DNA from: Alistipes sp. | GTDB lineage: Bacteria > Bacteroidota > Bacteroidia > Bacteroidales > Rikenellaceae | NCBI GenBank assembly: GCA_017623115.1 | Contig: JAGAPT010000044.1 | Span: 1 to 53,620, forward strand | DNA length: 53,620 nucleotides | Direction of reading: 5' to 3' | In this document: in pieces, positions 26,234 to 35,001 of the stretch | How the letters are laid out: every line of letters begins with the position of its first letter | Position numbering within the stretch: position 1 is the stretch's first letter | Position numbers and translations under genes: made by a program | Notes under the pieces: model-generated | Databases searched by the model: none | Told to the model about the DNA's origin: nothing | What the model saw: only the letters and a program-made list of their open reading frames with translations

Positions 26234-26734
26234 ATGGAGACTACCGGTAACCACAAGCAGGATCATCATATCCTGAAAAGTAATATGTGGAAGTTTTTTA
26301 AGGCCCTGCGTGCGCAAGCAAACCCGATCTATTGTTTGCTTGCGGCAAGCCCTATGCGCTATGCGTGGATCTCCATCCACGACAAGGCCGATTCTGCCAA
26401 TCAGCGTCGCATCACCATTGCGCAGTTCGTTAATTCGCTGAAAAAGATCCCTGCGACCGATAAGCACTATCGACTCTCAATCCGCCTCTACGATCCATTA
26501 ACAGACCGAAGCAGCACCTACGAAGCGACCCTTTTGCAGGAGCTCTCGGTCGAGTTGATGCGTAAAATGTTACCATCGATGATCGCCTTTCACTGCGAGG
26601 AGGGCGCTCGGCAGGGCGAGCCTTTCGAGCTTACGCCCCAAATGATCGGGCACTACAAATTCAAGACGCGCTATATCGAAGAATTACAAGAAAACATCAA
26701 CAATTACAACAAGTCAAAAACAACTAAAAACTAA
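26234..26734 (+). CDS. Unknown soluble protein, first gene of the B12 operon
   Basis: The first ATG of this frame is at 26234, giving 166 aa; another candidate start is the ATG at 26285 (MWKFFKALRAQ), and an open TTG precedes at 26210. I do not recognise the product. It has no signal peptide or membrane span and is rich in Arg, Gln and charged helices, with a middle segment HYRLSIRLYDPLTDRSSTYE and a helical C-terminus (FKTRYIEELQENINNYNK). It lies downstream of the cobalamin riboswitch and 6 bases before the micropeptide gene, so it should be B12-controlled. It could be a cytosolic factor specific to this operon or a remnant gene; a function cannot be assigned. Confidence 0.6.
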   Translation: METTGNHKQDHHILKSNMWKFFKALRAQANPIYCLLAASPMRYAWISIHDKADSANQRRITIAQFVNSLKKIPATDKHYRLSIRLYDPLTDRSSTYEATLLQELSVELMRKMLPSMIAFHCEEGARQGEPFELTPQMIGHYKFKTRYIEELQENINNYNKSKTTKN

Positions 26735-26740
26735 CACGTT

Positions 26741-26854
26741 ATGGAGAAACAAAGCTACGAATCTCCCATAATGGAGATCCTGGAAATTGCCGTTGAACAA
26801 GGTTTTGCGGCATCTGAAGAGCAGCAGAACCCCTCGGATTGGGAGGATATGTAA
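26741..26854 (+). CDS. 37-aa acidic micropeptide in the B12 operon
   Basis: A 37-codon frame (MEKQSYESPIMEILEIAVEQ... ending NPSDWEDM) lies 6 bases after the preceding gene and 39 before the lipoprotein gene. It has the look of a Bacteroidales small-peptide group that I know from lipoprotein and fimbrillin-type loci: an N-terminal SPxxEILEIxVEQGFAAS-like helix followed by a short acidic, Pro/Trp-containing tail. There is no signal peptide. It is probably translated because the pattern is protein-like and the spacing operonic. The role is unknown; a modified-peptide precursor, a partner of the surface lipoproteins or a regulator are all guesses. Confidence 0.65.
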   Translation: MEKQSYESPIMEILEIAVEQGFAASEEQQNPSDWEDM

Positions 26855-26893
26855 GGTCAATAATTGTGTATTAAATTAAGGAAATAAACTACT

Positions 26894-28588
26894 ATGAAAA
26901 AGTTATTTACAGCGATGCTGCTATTGGTATCAGCCGTAGCGTGCAACAAGAGCGAAGAATTTACCCGCCAAACAACCGAGCCGCTTGTGCTCACCGGTTA
27001 CTGTGCCGCCGAATCGCGCACCCATTTTGGCACTCCAGGAGCAAGCCAAATCCCCTATTTTTGGAGTGCAGGCGACTATATCTGGCTTGGGAGCGTACAG
27101 AGTAACCCTCTCTCGGAGGATTGTCGTCAAGCGCAGTTTGTGTGGAACAATCCGCCTTCAACGATTGGCGATTTCCACCTTTTCTACAATATGACAGGCA
27201 GCAACAAGACCGCGAAGGTACTTGCCGAGCAGAGTGCCGATGGCAATTTGGGCAACGATGGCGACTTTGGTTATGCGGTTGCCGACGAGTTTGGCATCTT
27301 CTGCCTGGATCATAAGACCTCCTACATCTGGTTTGATACGAAATCGAATGAGCAGTTGCCGATGCTCACGACCATCACCGTTACCGTAGCCGAGGGCTTG
27401 GCATTGGCGGGCGAGTGTGTATTCGACTATGAGAACAACGCCTGGGAGAGTTCGGTTGTGAATGGCACCAATCAGATTACGCTCGATTTTGGCGAGGGTG
27501 TTGCCTTGCAATCGGCCAATGAAGGTGTATTTGCCGCCATGGTTACGCTGCCCGCTGCTATCGGTGGTACGGAGCTGACCGTGGTCTATACCTTTGCCGA
27601 CGGCTCGACATACAGCGAAGTCAAGCAGCCCCAAAAGGACCTTACGGCAGGTGATACGCAGCGTATCAGCACTACCATTGCATTGGCCGATTTGACAAAG
27701 CCAGAACCAGAACTCCCTTACGAGTTGCGTATCTTGACCTTCGAGGATCAGGATGTCAAGTTCTACCCATACACTTTGGACTACGCCGGAGTGGAGATTA
27801 CAAAATGGAGCGAATTGATTGACAATCCTCAGTATGGCGGTCCGCTGACCTATGGAGATTATTCGAATACGGCCTACACCTGGTGGGATGAGGGCAATAC
27901 CGAGCTTTGCCACACCTTCCCGTATAACTACGCCTACTGCTTCTGGGGCGGTGGTCACGCCATCTCAAACTATTGGGGCGAGGGCTGGAGCGACGAAGAC
28001 AGAGATAAGCACATCGCAAAATACTATGGTGAAGACTATGTTACGGAGAATGCAGGCAACGACCAGATGCTTGGTTGGTTCAATCTCCAACTTATGATCC
28101 CGGTAGAGGCCCATTCGGGTAGCAACTTTGCGGTACATTACGGCTATAAAGATGACAACTCGTATGTCGAGAATCTTCCCGAACTTTCGTTCGGTGACGA
28201 TATGGCTCGTGTAATCGACCACATGTGGGTAACCAATACGAACTACACCTTGAATCAATTATACAATGGTGTGAAGAGCGAGGCCGGCAATAGCTTTGGC
28301 GGCAATTGGGAGGGTCTCACAGAGGATGCTTGGTTGAAGCTTGTTGCACAGGGATTTGACGATGTGAATGCCGATGCTTATGCCGAGCCAATCAGCGAGG
28401 TAGAGTTCTACTTGGTGCAGGGCGAAGAGGTTGTGACCGATTGGCAGAAGTGGGACCTGTCGGGTCTTGGGGCTGTCAAAAAGGTTCGCTTCAACTTCCT
28501 CTACTCCGATGAGATGGGTGGCCGCTATGGCTTTACAATCCCTGGTTACTTTGCGTATGATGATATTGCAGTACGCTTTGAAAAATAA
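26894..28588 (+). CDS. DUF4465-like surface lipoprotein of the B12 locus
   Basis: The 564-aa product has a lipoprotein signal (MKKLFTAMLLLVSAVAC, lipidation at Cys17) and so is a membrane-anchored, probably surface-exposed protein. The N-terminal half (about 25-275) is a beta-rich fimbrillin-like domain (SRTHFGTPG...FWSAGDYIWLGS). After a Pro-rich hinge (TKPEPELPYE) the C-terminal half resembles DUF4465: LTFEDQDVKFY, GHAISNYWGEGWSD, FAVHYGYKDD, MWVTNTNYTLNQL and a final GFTIPGYFAYDDIAVRF. DUF4465-like proteins are, to my knowledge, common in Bacteroides cobalamin loci. A role in binding cobalamin or assisting BtuG is inferred from context. The gap to the next gene is 3 bases. Confidence 0.83.
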   Translation: MKKLFTAMLLLVSAVACNKSEEFTRQTTEPLVLTGYCAAESRTHFGTPGASQIPYFWSAGDYIWLGSVQSNPLSEDCRQAQFVWNNPPSTIGDFHLFYNMTGSNKTAKVLAEQSADGNLGNDGDFGYAVADEFGIFCLDHKTSYIWFDTKSNEQLPMLTTITVTVAEGLALAGECVFDYENNAWESSVVNGTNQITLDFGEGVALQSANEGVFAAMVTLPAAIGGTELTVVYTFADGSTYSEVKQPQKDLTAGDTQRISTTIALADLTKPEPELPYELRILTFEDQDVKFYPYTLDYAGVEITKWSELIDNPQYGGPLTYGDYSNTAYTWWDEGNTELCHTFPYNYAYCFWGGGHAISNYWGEGWSDEDRDKHIAKYYGEDYVTENAGNDQMLGWFNLQLMIPVEAHSGSNFAVHYGYKDDNSYVENLPELSFGDDMARVIDHMWVTNTNYTLNQLYNGVKSEAGNSFGGNWEGLTEDAWLKLVAQGFDDVNADAYAEPISEVEFYLVQGEEVVTDWQKWDLSGLGAVKKVRFNFLYSDEMGGRYGFTIPGYFAYDDIAVRFEK

Positions 28589-28591
28589 GCT

Positions 28592-29587
28592 ATGAAAAGA
28601 CTCATAGGATATTTTGTAATAGGTATCGCCCTTGTTATCTCGTCGTCGTGTAATGTGGACGACGAGATAACCACGGATTTGGGTAAAGGCAAATATTACC
28701 GTGCGAGAACGGCTGCATCGAAGGCCGATTGGAACAAGGTTTACGAATACACACCCGCCCCTGGGCAGTTTATCAATGAGCTGAAAACCGGAGGTTTTGA
28801 TGGCACACAGACCACCCCCGAAGCGGCTATCGCCTACGCTGAAACACGCATGGGGGAGGTTGATAAGCAAGGTAATCCCTATCCTAATTGGGTGTCGTTG
28901 GGTGGTTTTGGCGGCTATATTGTAGTAGGCTTTGACCATAGTATCGACAACTCTGGCGGCTATGATATTGGAATCCTTGGCAACTCGTTTAGTGGTTCAT
29001 CCGAGCCGGGTATTGTATGGGTTATGCAAGACGAGAATGGCAATGGTCTGCCCGATGATACTTGGTATGAATTGGCAGGCTCGGAGACAGGCAAGCCCGA
29101 AACAATTCAAAATTATGCCGTAACCTACTATCGCCCAAGCGAGCCAAAGCAGCCCGTAAAGTGGACAGATAATCAGGGTAATAGTGGCGAAATCGATTAC
29201 CTCAAGCAGTTCCACCGACAGGAGTACTACTATCCGTTGTGGATTGAGGAGGATAGTTACACCCTTACGGGTACTTGCTTGGCGGCCCGCAACCATGACG
29301 CTTCGGGTAATGGCTCTTATTGGGTCAATGCGGAGTATGATTGGGGATATGCCGATAACTTTAGCCCTATCGACCGCTTGACCGATGAGGATAATGCCTC
29401 TGCAGGAGCCAATGCCAACCATTTCAGAATTTCGGATGCAATAGACGCCAATGGCAAACATAAAGACCTGGAATACATTGACTTTGTAAAGGTGCAGGTA
29501 GGCGTAAATGCCAAGAGCGGTTGGCTCGGAGAGCTATCTACCGAGGTGCTGGGCTTCTACGATTACAACATGAAAAAAGAGCTGTAA
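28592..29587 (+). CDS. Surface lipoprotein with calcium-type loop, B12 locus
   Basis: The 331-aa protein begins with a lipoprotein signal (MKRLIGYFVIGIALVISSSC, lipidation at Cys20). The body is a compact beta-rich domain: GGFGGYIVVGFDHSIDN, YDIGILGNSFSGSSEPG, and the loop DENGNGLPDDTWYEL, whose D-x-N-x-N-G-x-x-D-D spacing is that of a calcium-binding loop. A conserved C-terminal part has AISDAID-like and YIDFVKVQVGV segments. It lies 3 bases after the DUF4465-like gene and 3 bases before btuG, so the three are translated as a block. I know similar proteins only as cell-surface proteins of unknown function near Bacteroidetes B12 receptors. Cobalamin capture is plausible but unproven. Confidence 0.8.
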   Translation: MKRLIGYFVIGIALVISSSCNVDDEITTDLGKGKYYRARTAASKADWNKVYEYTPAPGQFINELKTGGFDGTQTTPEAAIAYAETRMGEVDKQGNPYPNWVSLGGFGGYIVVGFDHSIDNSGGYDIGILGNSFSGSSEPGIVWVMQDENGNGLPDDTWYELAGSETGKPETIQNYAVTYYRPSEPKQPVKWTDNQGNSGEIDYLKQFHRQEYYYPLWIEEDSYTLTGTCLAARNHDASGNGSYWVNAEYDWGYADNFSPIDRLTDEDNASAGANANHFRISDAIDANGKHKDLEYIDFVKVQVGVNAKSGWLGELSTEVLGFYDYNMKKEL

Positions 29588-29590
29588 AGA

Positions 29591-30664
29591 ATGAACCTGA
29601 AAACTGCAATCAAAGAGCTCTTGCTGCTGCTACTCCTACTCCCTGCCTCATGCATGGAGTGGGAGTATGGACTGCAGGAGAGTTTCAATACGTCGAACTC
29701 GCCCGAGGGGCTGTTTATTACCAACGAGGGAAATTTCCAATATGGCAACGCCACGCTTTCGTATTACAACCCCACCACCAAGGAGGTCGAAAACGAGGTC
29801 TTTTATCGCGCCAATGCGATGAAACTGGGCGATGTAGCGCAGTCGATGGTTATCCGTGACGGCATCGGGTGGGTAGTGGTGAATAACTCGCATGTGGTCT
29901 TTGCCATTGACATCAACACCTTCAAAGAGGTAGGGCGCATCACCAACCTCACCTCGCCACGCTACATCCATTTCCTCTCCGACGAAAAGGCCTATATCAC
30001 GCAAATTTGGGATAACCGCATCTTTATCGTAAACCCCAAACTATATAAAATTACTGGCTATATCGAAGTGCCAAATATGACAATGGAGTCGGGCTCAACG
30101 GAGCAGATGGTGCAGTATGGCAAATATGTATATGTAAACTGTTGGTCGTACCAAAATCGCATTCTGAAAATAGATACCGAGACCGACAAAGTTGTTGACG
30201 AACTTGTTGTAGGCATTCAACCCACTTCGCTTGTTATGGACTGCAACAACAAACTATGGACCGTAACCGATGGTGGCTACGAGGGATCACCCTATGGGCA
30301 CGAGGCACCCTCGCTCTATCGCATTGATGCCGAAACCTTCACCATCGAAAAACAGTTTAGGTTCGACTTTGGCGATTGGCCCTCGGAGGTGCAACTTAAT
30401 GGTACGAAGGACAAACTCTATTGGCTCAACGATGATGTTTGGATGTTGGATTTAACCAAAGAGCATGCGCAGCCCGAAGTCTTTTTGCCCTACGACGGCA
30501 CCTTATATTATGGTCTGACTATCTGCCCGCATACGGGCGATGTCTACATTGCCGATGCCATCGACTATGTGCAGCAGGGGATGGTCTATCGCTACTCCAA
30601 AGAGCGCAAACTCGTTGATAGTTTTTATGTGGGTATCATCCCGGGAGCATTTTGCTGGAAATAA
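29591..30664 (+). CDS. btuG: BtuG-type surface cobalamin-binding beta-propeller lipoprotein
   Basis: The 357-aa product has a lipoprotein signal (Leu-rich, LLLLPASC, lipidation at Cys21) and repeated propeller blades recognisable as GLFITNEGNFQYGNATLSYY, VVNNSHVVFAIDINTFKEVG, KAYITQIWDNRIFIVNP, VYVNCWSYQNRILKIDTETD, LWTVTDGGYEG, LYWLNDDVWMLDL and DVYIADAIDYVQQGMVYRY. Among Bacteroidetes this DUF5074/YncE-like propeller immediately upstream of btuB is BtuG, which captures cobalamin at the surface with very high affinity and hands it to BtuB. The context (riboswitch, btuB 10 bases downstream) supports that role strongly. The start is fixed by the 3-base gap to the previous gene and the signal sequence. 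Confidence 0.9.
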   Translation: MNLKTAIKELLLLLLLLPASCMEWEYGLQESFNTSNSPEGLFITNEGNFQYGNATLSYYNPTTKEVENEVFYRANAMKLGDVAQSMVIRDGIGWVVVNNSHVVFAIDINTFKEVGRITNLTSPRYIHFLSDEKAYITQIWDNRIFIVNPKLYKITGYIEVPNMTMESGSTEQMVQYGKYVYVNCWSYQNRILKIDTETDKVVDELVVGIQPTSLVMDCNNKLWTVTDGGYEGSPYGHEAPSLYRIDAETFTIEKQFRFDFGDWPSEVQLNGTKDKLYWLNDDVWMLDLTKEHAQPEVFLPYDGTLYYGLTICPHTGDVYIADAIDYVQQGMVYRYSKERKLVDSFYVGIIPGAFCWK

Positions 30665-30674
30665 AACGCGTTGC

Positions 30675-32741
30675 ATGATGAAGAGACTGCTATTTATCCT
30701 ATGCACGGCACTGATCCCTTGCGTTGCAGCGTCACAAGAAACGAACACGAGGGATTGGGCAAAAAGAGGGATTCACATCAAAGAGGTAACGGTCTATGGG
30801 CGGCGACCCATGAAAGAGATTGGCACCCAGCAGACCAAATTCGACTCCGTGGTGTTGAAAGAGAACATAGCCCTTTCGATGGCTGATGTGCTGACCTTCA
30901 ACTCCTCGATTTTCGTCAAGAACTATGGCCGAGCTACCCTCTCCACGGTCGCTTTTCGAGGCACTTCGCCCTCGCATACGCAGGTATCATGGAACGGCAT
31001 GAAGATCAATAATCCGATGCTCGGAATGACCGACTTCTCGATGATTCCCGCCTACTTTATCGACGATGCATCGCTGCTGCACGGTACCTCGTCGGTCAAC
31101 GAAACAGGCGGCGGTCTGGGTGGCGCGGTAAAGCTATCGACCAAGCCTGCCAATGCCGACGGCTTTGGGTTGCAGTATATTCAGGGCATCGGCTCGTTCA
31201 AGACCTTTGACGAATTCTTGCGTCTGACCTACGGCAATGAGCATTGGCAAAGCTCGACGCGCGTGGTATTTTCTTCGTCGCCAAATGATTACAAATATCG
31301 CAACCACGATAAGAAGGAGAACATCTACGATGAAAACATGCAGATCATCGACCAATACTACCCCACAGAGCGCAACCGTAGCGGAGCCTACAAAGATCTG
31401 CACCTCTTGCAGGAGGTCTATTACAATACGGGGCGAGGGGATCGATTCGGTCTGAATGCGTGGTATGTCAATTCTAACCGCGAATTGGCGATGCTGACGG
31501 TCGATCACGGCAACGAGACCGACTTCGAGAACCGTCAGCGTGAGCAGACTTTTCGAGGTGTCCTTTCGTGGGACCACCTGCACTCAGATTGGAAGGTGGG
31601 TGCCAAAGCGGGTTATATCCGCACTTGGATGGCCTACGACTATAAACGCGATGTCGGCAATGGTATTATGGCCCACATGACACGCTCACGCAGCCGCATC
31701 AACACCTTCTATGGGCAGGTGGAGGGCGAGTACCATATCGGCAACAAGTGGCTCTTCTCGGCCAACCTCTCCCTGCATCAACACCTTGTTGAGAGCGAGG
31801 ATAAAAATATTTTACGACAAGACGGAAACAAGGCGATTGTGGGCTACCGCAAAGGTCGTCCCGAACTCTCGGGCTCGCTCTCGGCAAAGTGGCGACCAAT
31901 AGATAGATTGGGACTCTCGGTGGTGGTGCGTGAAGAGCTGTTCGGACGGGAGTGGACTCCGATTATACCCGCATTTTTTGTTGATGGTGTGCTTTCGAAT
32001 GTTGGCAATATAACAGCCAAAGCCTCGGTTTCACGCAACTTCCGCTTTCCGACACTCAACGATCTCTACTTCTTGCCGGGCGGTAATCCTGACCTCAGAA
32101 AGGAGAGCGGCTGGACCTACGATGCAGGTCTTTCGTTTGCCATTGGCAAGGAGGGTAGCTATTCACTGAGTGGCTCGGCCAACTGGTTTGAGTCCTTTAT
32201 CAAGGATTGGATTATCTGGCTACCCACCACCAAGGGATTCTTCTCGCCCGAAAATATCAAGGATGTACACGCCTACGGAGTAGAGATGAAGGCAAATTTG
32301 GATATTGTCCTTGCCAAAGAGTGGCAGTTGGGGCTGAATGGCACCTTCTCGTGGACCCCCTCCATCAACCGAGGCGAACCCCGTACCCCTGCCGACCAAT
32401 CGGTAGGCAAGCAGCTACCCTATGTCCCCGAATTCTCTTCGACCCTTAGTGGCAACCTCTCGTGGCGCCGATGGACCTTGCTTTATAAGTGGTGCTACTA
32501 CTCCGAGCGATTCACAATGTCCTCGAACGATCTTTCGCTGACGGGCAAACTGCCCCCTTACTTTATGTCAAACTTTTCGCTCGAAAAGGTCTTGACGTTC
32601 CCATGGGCAGACATTTCCTTGAAAGGTGCGATTAACAACCTCTTCAACGAGGAGTACCTTTCAGTTCTCTCCCGCCCCATGCCGGGCATCCACTTCGAGA
32701 TATTTATAGGTATCACTCCAAAGTGGGGCAAGCATAAGTAG
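30675..32741 (+). CDS. btuB: BtuB-type TonB-dependent cobalamin receptor
   Basis: This 688-aa outer-membrane receptor imports cobalamin using TonB energy. After a signal peptide (MMKRLLFILCTALIPCVAASQ) comes a TonB-box-like strand HIKEVTVYGRRP. The plug domain follows (MADVLTFNSSIFVKNYG, TVAFRGTSPSHTQVSWNG, GGGLGGAVKLSTKP), then a barrel with FPTLNDLYFLPGGNPDLR, the landmark seen in most TonB receptors, ending NNLFNEEYL...GIHFEIFIGITP. I chose the ATG at 30675 (30678 is equally possible), because the open frame back to 30540 overlaps btuG and lacks a signal. It closes the riboswitch-controlled operon, and the right inverted repeat begins 75 bases beyond the stop. Inner-membrane BtuCDF genes are not in the window. 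Confidence 0.92.
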   Translation: MMKRLLFILCTALIPCVAASQETNTRDWAKRGIHIKEVTVYGRRPMKEIGTQQTKFDSVVLKENIALSMADVLTFNSSIFVKNYGRATLSTVAFRGTSPSHTQVSWNGMKINNPMLGMTDFSMIPAYFIDDASLLHGTSSVNETGGGLGGAVKLSTKPANADGFGLQYIQGIGSFKTFDEFLRLTYGNEHWQSSTRVVFSSSPNDYKYRNHDKKENIYDENMQIIDQYYPTERNRSGAYKDLHLLQEVYYNTGRGDRFGLNAWYVNSNRELAMLTVDHGNETDFENRQREQTFRGVLSWDHLHSDWKVGAKAGYIRTWMAYDYKRDVGNGIMAHMTRSRSRINTFYGQVEGEYHIGNKWLFSANLSLHQHLVESEDKNILRQDGNKAIVGYRKGRPELSGSLSAKWRPIDRLGLSVVVREELFGREWTPIIPAFFVDGVLSNVGNITAKASVSRNFRFPTLNDLYFLPGGNPDLRKESGWTYDAGLSFAIGKEGSYSLSGSANWFESFIKDWIIWLPTTKGFFSPENIKDVHAYGVEMKANLDIVLAKEWQLGLNGTFSWTPSINRGEPRTPADQSVGKQLPYVPEFSSTLSGNLSWRRWTLLYKWCYYSERFTMSSNDLSLTGKLPPYFMSNFSLEKVLTFPWADISLKGAINNLFNEEYLSVLSRPMPGIHFEIFIGITPKWGKHK

Positions 32742-32815
32742 TATCATTTCAGGGGCTATAATCGTGTTCCGTGGGGCATCATACGGCTCTCGCTAAGTAA
32801 ACCTGTTCATCCCCA

Positions 32816-32950
32816 TCCCCTTCTCAGAGGATTTTTCGAGGATTGGACGGTATTTCGCCCGATTTTTCACAGTTTTTGATTGGGGGCGAATCGCCCTAAC
32901 TGTTTCAGAATGAATAAAAAATAAAGGAGTGCCAATTGCACTCCTTTATT
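32816..32950 (-). repeat. Right inverted repeat of the B12 cassette
   Basis: The reverse complement matches 25575-25708 with two mismatches over the 112-bp core plus a related terminal hairpin. The terminator end faces outward, so the pair encloses promoter, riboswitch and all B12 genes (about 7.1 kb). The remainder of 32742-33183 holds the pckA promoter and leader, and no gene. Confidence 0.92.
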
Positions 32951-32959
32951 TTTTTTTGA
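32926..32959. terminator. Terminator at the outer end of the right inverted repeat
   Basis: GGAGTGC/GCACTCC stem (32926-32932 with 32938-32944), 5-nt loop and a long T-run; the preceding A-run makes it potentially bidirectional. It would end the B12 operon transcript. Confidence 0.82.
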
Positions 32960-33041
32960 TTACTCCCGCGAGATGTGCATCATTTTTTCTTTTCGGTTAA
33001 TTTTTTAATTGTTATTTTTTTCACAAATGTAAAACTTTTCC

Positions 33042-33049
33042 TATCTTTG
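33042..33049 (+). promoter_or_regulatory. -7 element of pckA
   Basis: TATCTTTG with only a T-run at the -33 distance; the leader would be about 130 nt. Confidence 0.7.
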
Positions 33050-33066
33050 TACCGATGAAAAAGGGG

Positions 33067-33137
33067 CTTTTGCGAAGGTGATGGGGCGCGAGGCGTAATA
33101 AGCTGAGGGTCAGTCGCAAAAGGAAGGCTCGTTTTTT
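33067..33137 (+). promoter_or_regulatory. Structured leader of pckA
   Basis: A 9-bp stem pairs CTTTTGCGA (33067-33075) with TCGCAAAAG (33114-33122), enclosing about 38 nt. A T6 run follows at 33132-33137, 9 bases after the stem. It could be an attenuator or a regulator-binding leader; it matches no riboswitch I know. Confidence 0.5.
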
Positions 33138-33183
33138 GATAGGTTAGTAAACAGAAAGAGGTTTAATTTAATAACATACAACT

Positions 33184-34794
33184 ATGATCGACAAGAAAGA
33201 TTTGAAGAAGTACGGTATTACCGGCGTAGAGGAGATTGTCTACAACCCCTCGTACGACGAGCTCTACCGTGAGGAGACGAAGAAGGGTCTGCGTGGCTTT
33301 GAGAAGGGTCAGGAGACCGAGATGGGTGCTGTGAACGTGATGACGGGTGTCTACACCGGCCGTTCGCCCAAGGATAAGTTCTTCGTGATGGACGAGACGA
33401 CGAAGGATACCGTATGGTGGACATCGCCCGAGTATAAGAACGACAACAAGCCCGTAACGAAGAAGGCTTGGAAGGAGTTGAAGAAGATTGCCGTGAATGA
33501 GCTTTCGGGCAAGAAACTCTACGTCGTAGATACCTTCTGCGGTGCCAACGAGAATACGCGCCTCAAGATTCGCTTCATCATGGAGGTGGCTTGGCAGGCA
33601 CACTTCGTGAAGAACATGTTCATCCGTCCGACCGATGCCGAGCTCGAAACCTATGGTGAGCCTGACTTCGTGGTGCTCAACGCCTCGAAGGCCAAGGTGA
33701 AGAACTACAAGGAGCTGGGTCTGAACTCGGAGACGGCCGTTGTCTTCAACCTCACGGAGAAGATGCAGGTAATCATCAACACCTGGTATGGTGGTGAGAT
33801 GAAGAAGGGTATGTTCTCGTACATGAACTACCTGCTTCCGCTGCAGGGTATCGCCTCGATGCACTGCTCGGCCAACACGAACGAGAAGGGTGAGACGGCT
33901 ATCTTCTTCGGCCTGTCGGGTACGGGTAAGACGACGCTGTCGACCGACCCGAAGCGTCAGCTCATCGGTGACGACGAGCACGGCTGGGACGATGATGGTG
34001 TATTCAACTTCGAGGGTGGCTGCTATGCCAAGGTGATCAACCTCTCGAAGGAGAACGAGCCCGACATCTGGAACGCTATCCGTCGCAACGCCCTGTTGGA
34101 GAACGTAACGGTGGACAAGAAGGGTAAGATCGACTTCTCGGATAAGTCGGTTACGGAGAACACCCGCGTATCGTACCCCATCTTCCACATTGACAACATC
34201 GTGAAGCCCATCTCGAAGGCTCCGGCTGCCAAGAAGGTGATCTTCCTCTCGGCCGACGCATTCGGTGTGCTGCCTCCGGTGTCGATTCTCACGCCCGAGC
34301 AGACGAAGTACTACTTCCTGTCGGGCTTCACGGCCAAGTTGGCCGGTACGGAGCGCGGTATCACGGAGCCCACGCCGACCTTCTCGGCTTGCTTCGGTGC
34401 TGCCTACCTGTCGCTGCACCCCACCAAGTACGGTGAGGAGCTCGTGAAGCGCATGGAGAAGTCGGGTGCTACGGCCTACCTCGTAAATACGGGTTGGAAT
34501 GGTACGGGCAAGCGTATCTCGATTAAGGATACGCGCGGTATCATCGACGCCATCCTCGATGGTTCGATCGATAACGCTCCGACGAAGCAGATCCCGATGT
34601 TCGACTTCAAGGTGCCGACCGCTCTGCCGGGTGTTGATCCCACAATTCTCGACCCGCGCGACACCTACGCTGACGCTGCTCAGTGGGAGGTGAAGGCCAA
34701 GGATCTCGCAGGTCGCTTCGTGAAGAACTTCCAGAAGTTCACGGGTAACGAGGAGGGTAAGAGCCTTGTTGCTGCCGGTCCGAAGATTGACTAA
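33184..34794 (+). CDS. pckA: Phosphoenolpyruvate carboxykinase (ATP)
   Basis: The 536-aa cytosolic enzyme interconverts oxaloacetate and phosphoenolpyruvate with ATP/ADP. In anaerobic Bacteroidales it usually runs toward oxaloacetate, fixing CO2 and making ATP on the way to succinate. The kinase P-loop [16 protein letters not shown], the metal site region [13 protein letters not shown] and the R-G-I-T-E-P block near the C-terminal third are all present. Also visible are [11 protein letters not shown] at the N-terminus and [18 protein letters not shown] before the P-loop. Length is standard and codon bias indicates high expression. It has its own promoter and a structured leader, and is followed by a strong terminator, so it is monocistronic. 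Confidence 0.98.
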   Translation: MIDKKDLKKYGITGVEEIVYNPSYDELYREETKKGLRGFEKGQETEMGAVNVMTGVYTGRSPKDKFFVMDETTKDTVWWTSPEYKNDNKPVTKKAWKELKKIAVNELSGKKLYVVDTFCGANENTRLKIRFIMEVAWQAHFVKNMFIRPTDAELETYGEPDFVVLNASKAKVKNYKELGLNSETAVVFNLTEKMQVIINTWYGGEMKKGMFSYMNYLLPLQGIASMHCSANTNEKGETAIFFGLSGTGKTTLSTDPKRQLIGDDEHGWDDDGVFNFEGGCYAKVINLSKENEPDIWNAIRRNALLENVTVDKKGKIDFSDKSVTENTRVSYPIFHIDNIVKPISKAPAAKKVIFLSADAFGVLPPVSILTPEQTKYYFLSGFTAKLAGTERGITEPTPTFSACFGAAYLSLHPTKYGEELVKRMEKSGATAYLVNTGWNGTGKRISIKDTRGIIDAILDGSIDNAPTKQIPMFDFKVPTALPGVDPTILDPRDTYADAAQWEVKAKDLAGRFVKNFQKFTGNEEGKSLVAAGPKID

Positions 34795-34812
34795 GGGTGA
34801 GCCTACGATAGG

Positions 34813-34848
34813 AAAAATGGTTGCGGTTTATACCGCAACCATTTTTTT
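34813..34848 (+). terminator. Terminator after pckA
   Basis: A long stem built on ATGGTTGCGGT with ACCGCAACCAT and A/T extensions, 4-nt loop, then T7; 18 bases past the stop. Confidence 0.92.
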
Positions 34849-34918
34849 CTTCTATGAGTTTTCTTCTTTTTGCGCATTTCCCAACGCTGTTCGTGTGCCT
34901 CTGCGGGAAATGATTATC

Positions 34919-34950
34919 TAAAAAAAAACGACCCCGTGTTTTCACGGGGC
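34919..34950 (-). terminator. Terminator of the pyrH-tlpA-frr operon
   Basis: CCCCGTG/CACGGGG stem (34932-34938 with 34943-34949); the A-run at 34921-34928 gives a T-tract in the minus direction. Confidence 0.88.
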
Positions 34951-35001
34951 CGGATGTTTTGGTAAAAGTGATTGGCAAAAAGCTTTTTGCTTAACACGTT
35001 G

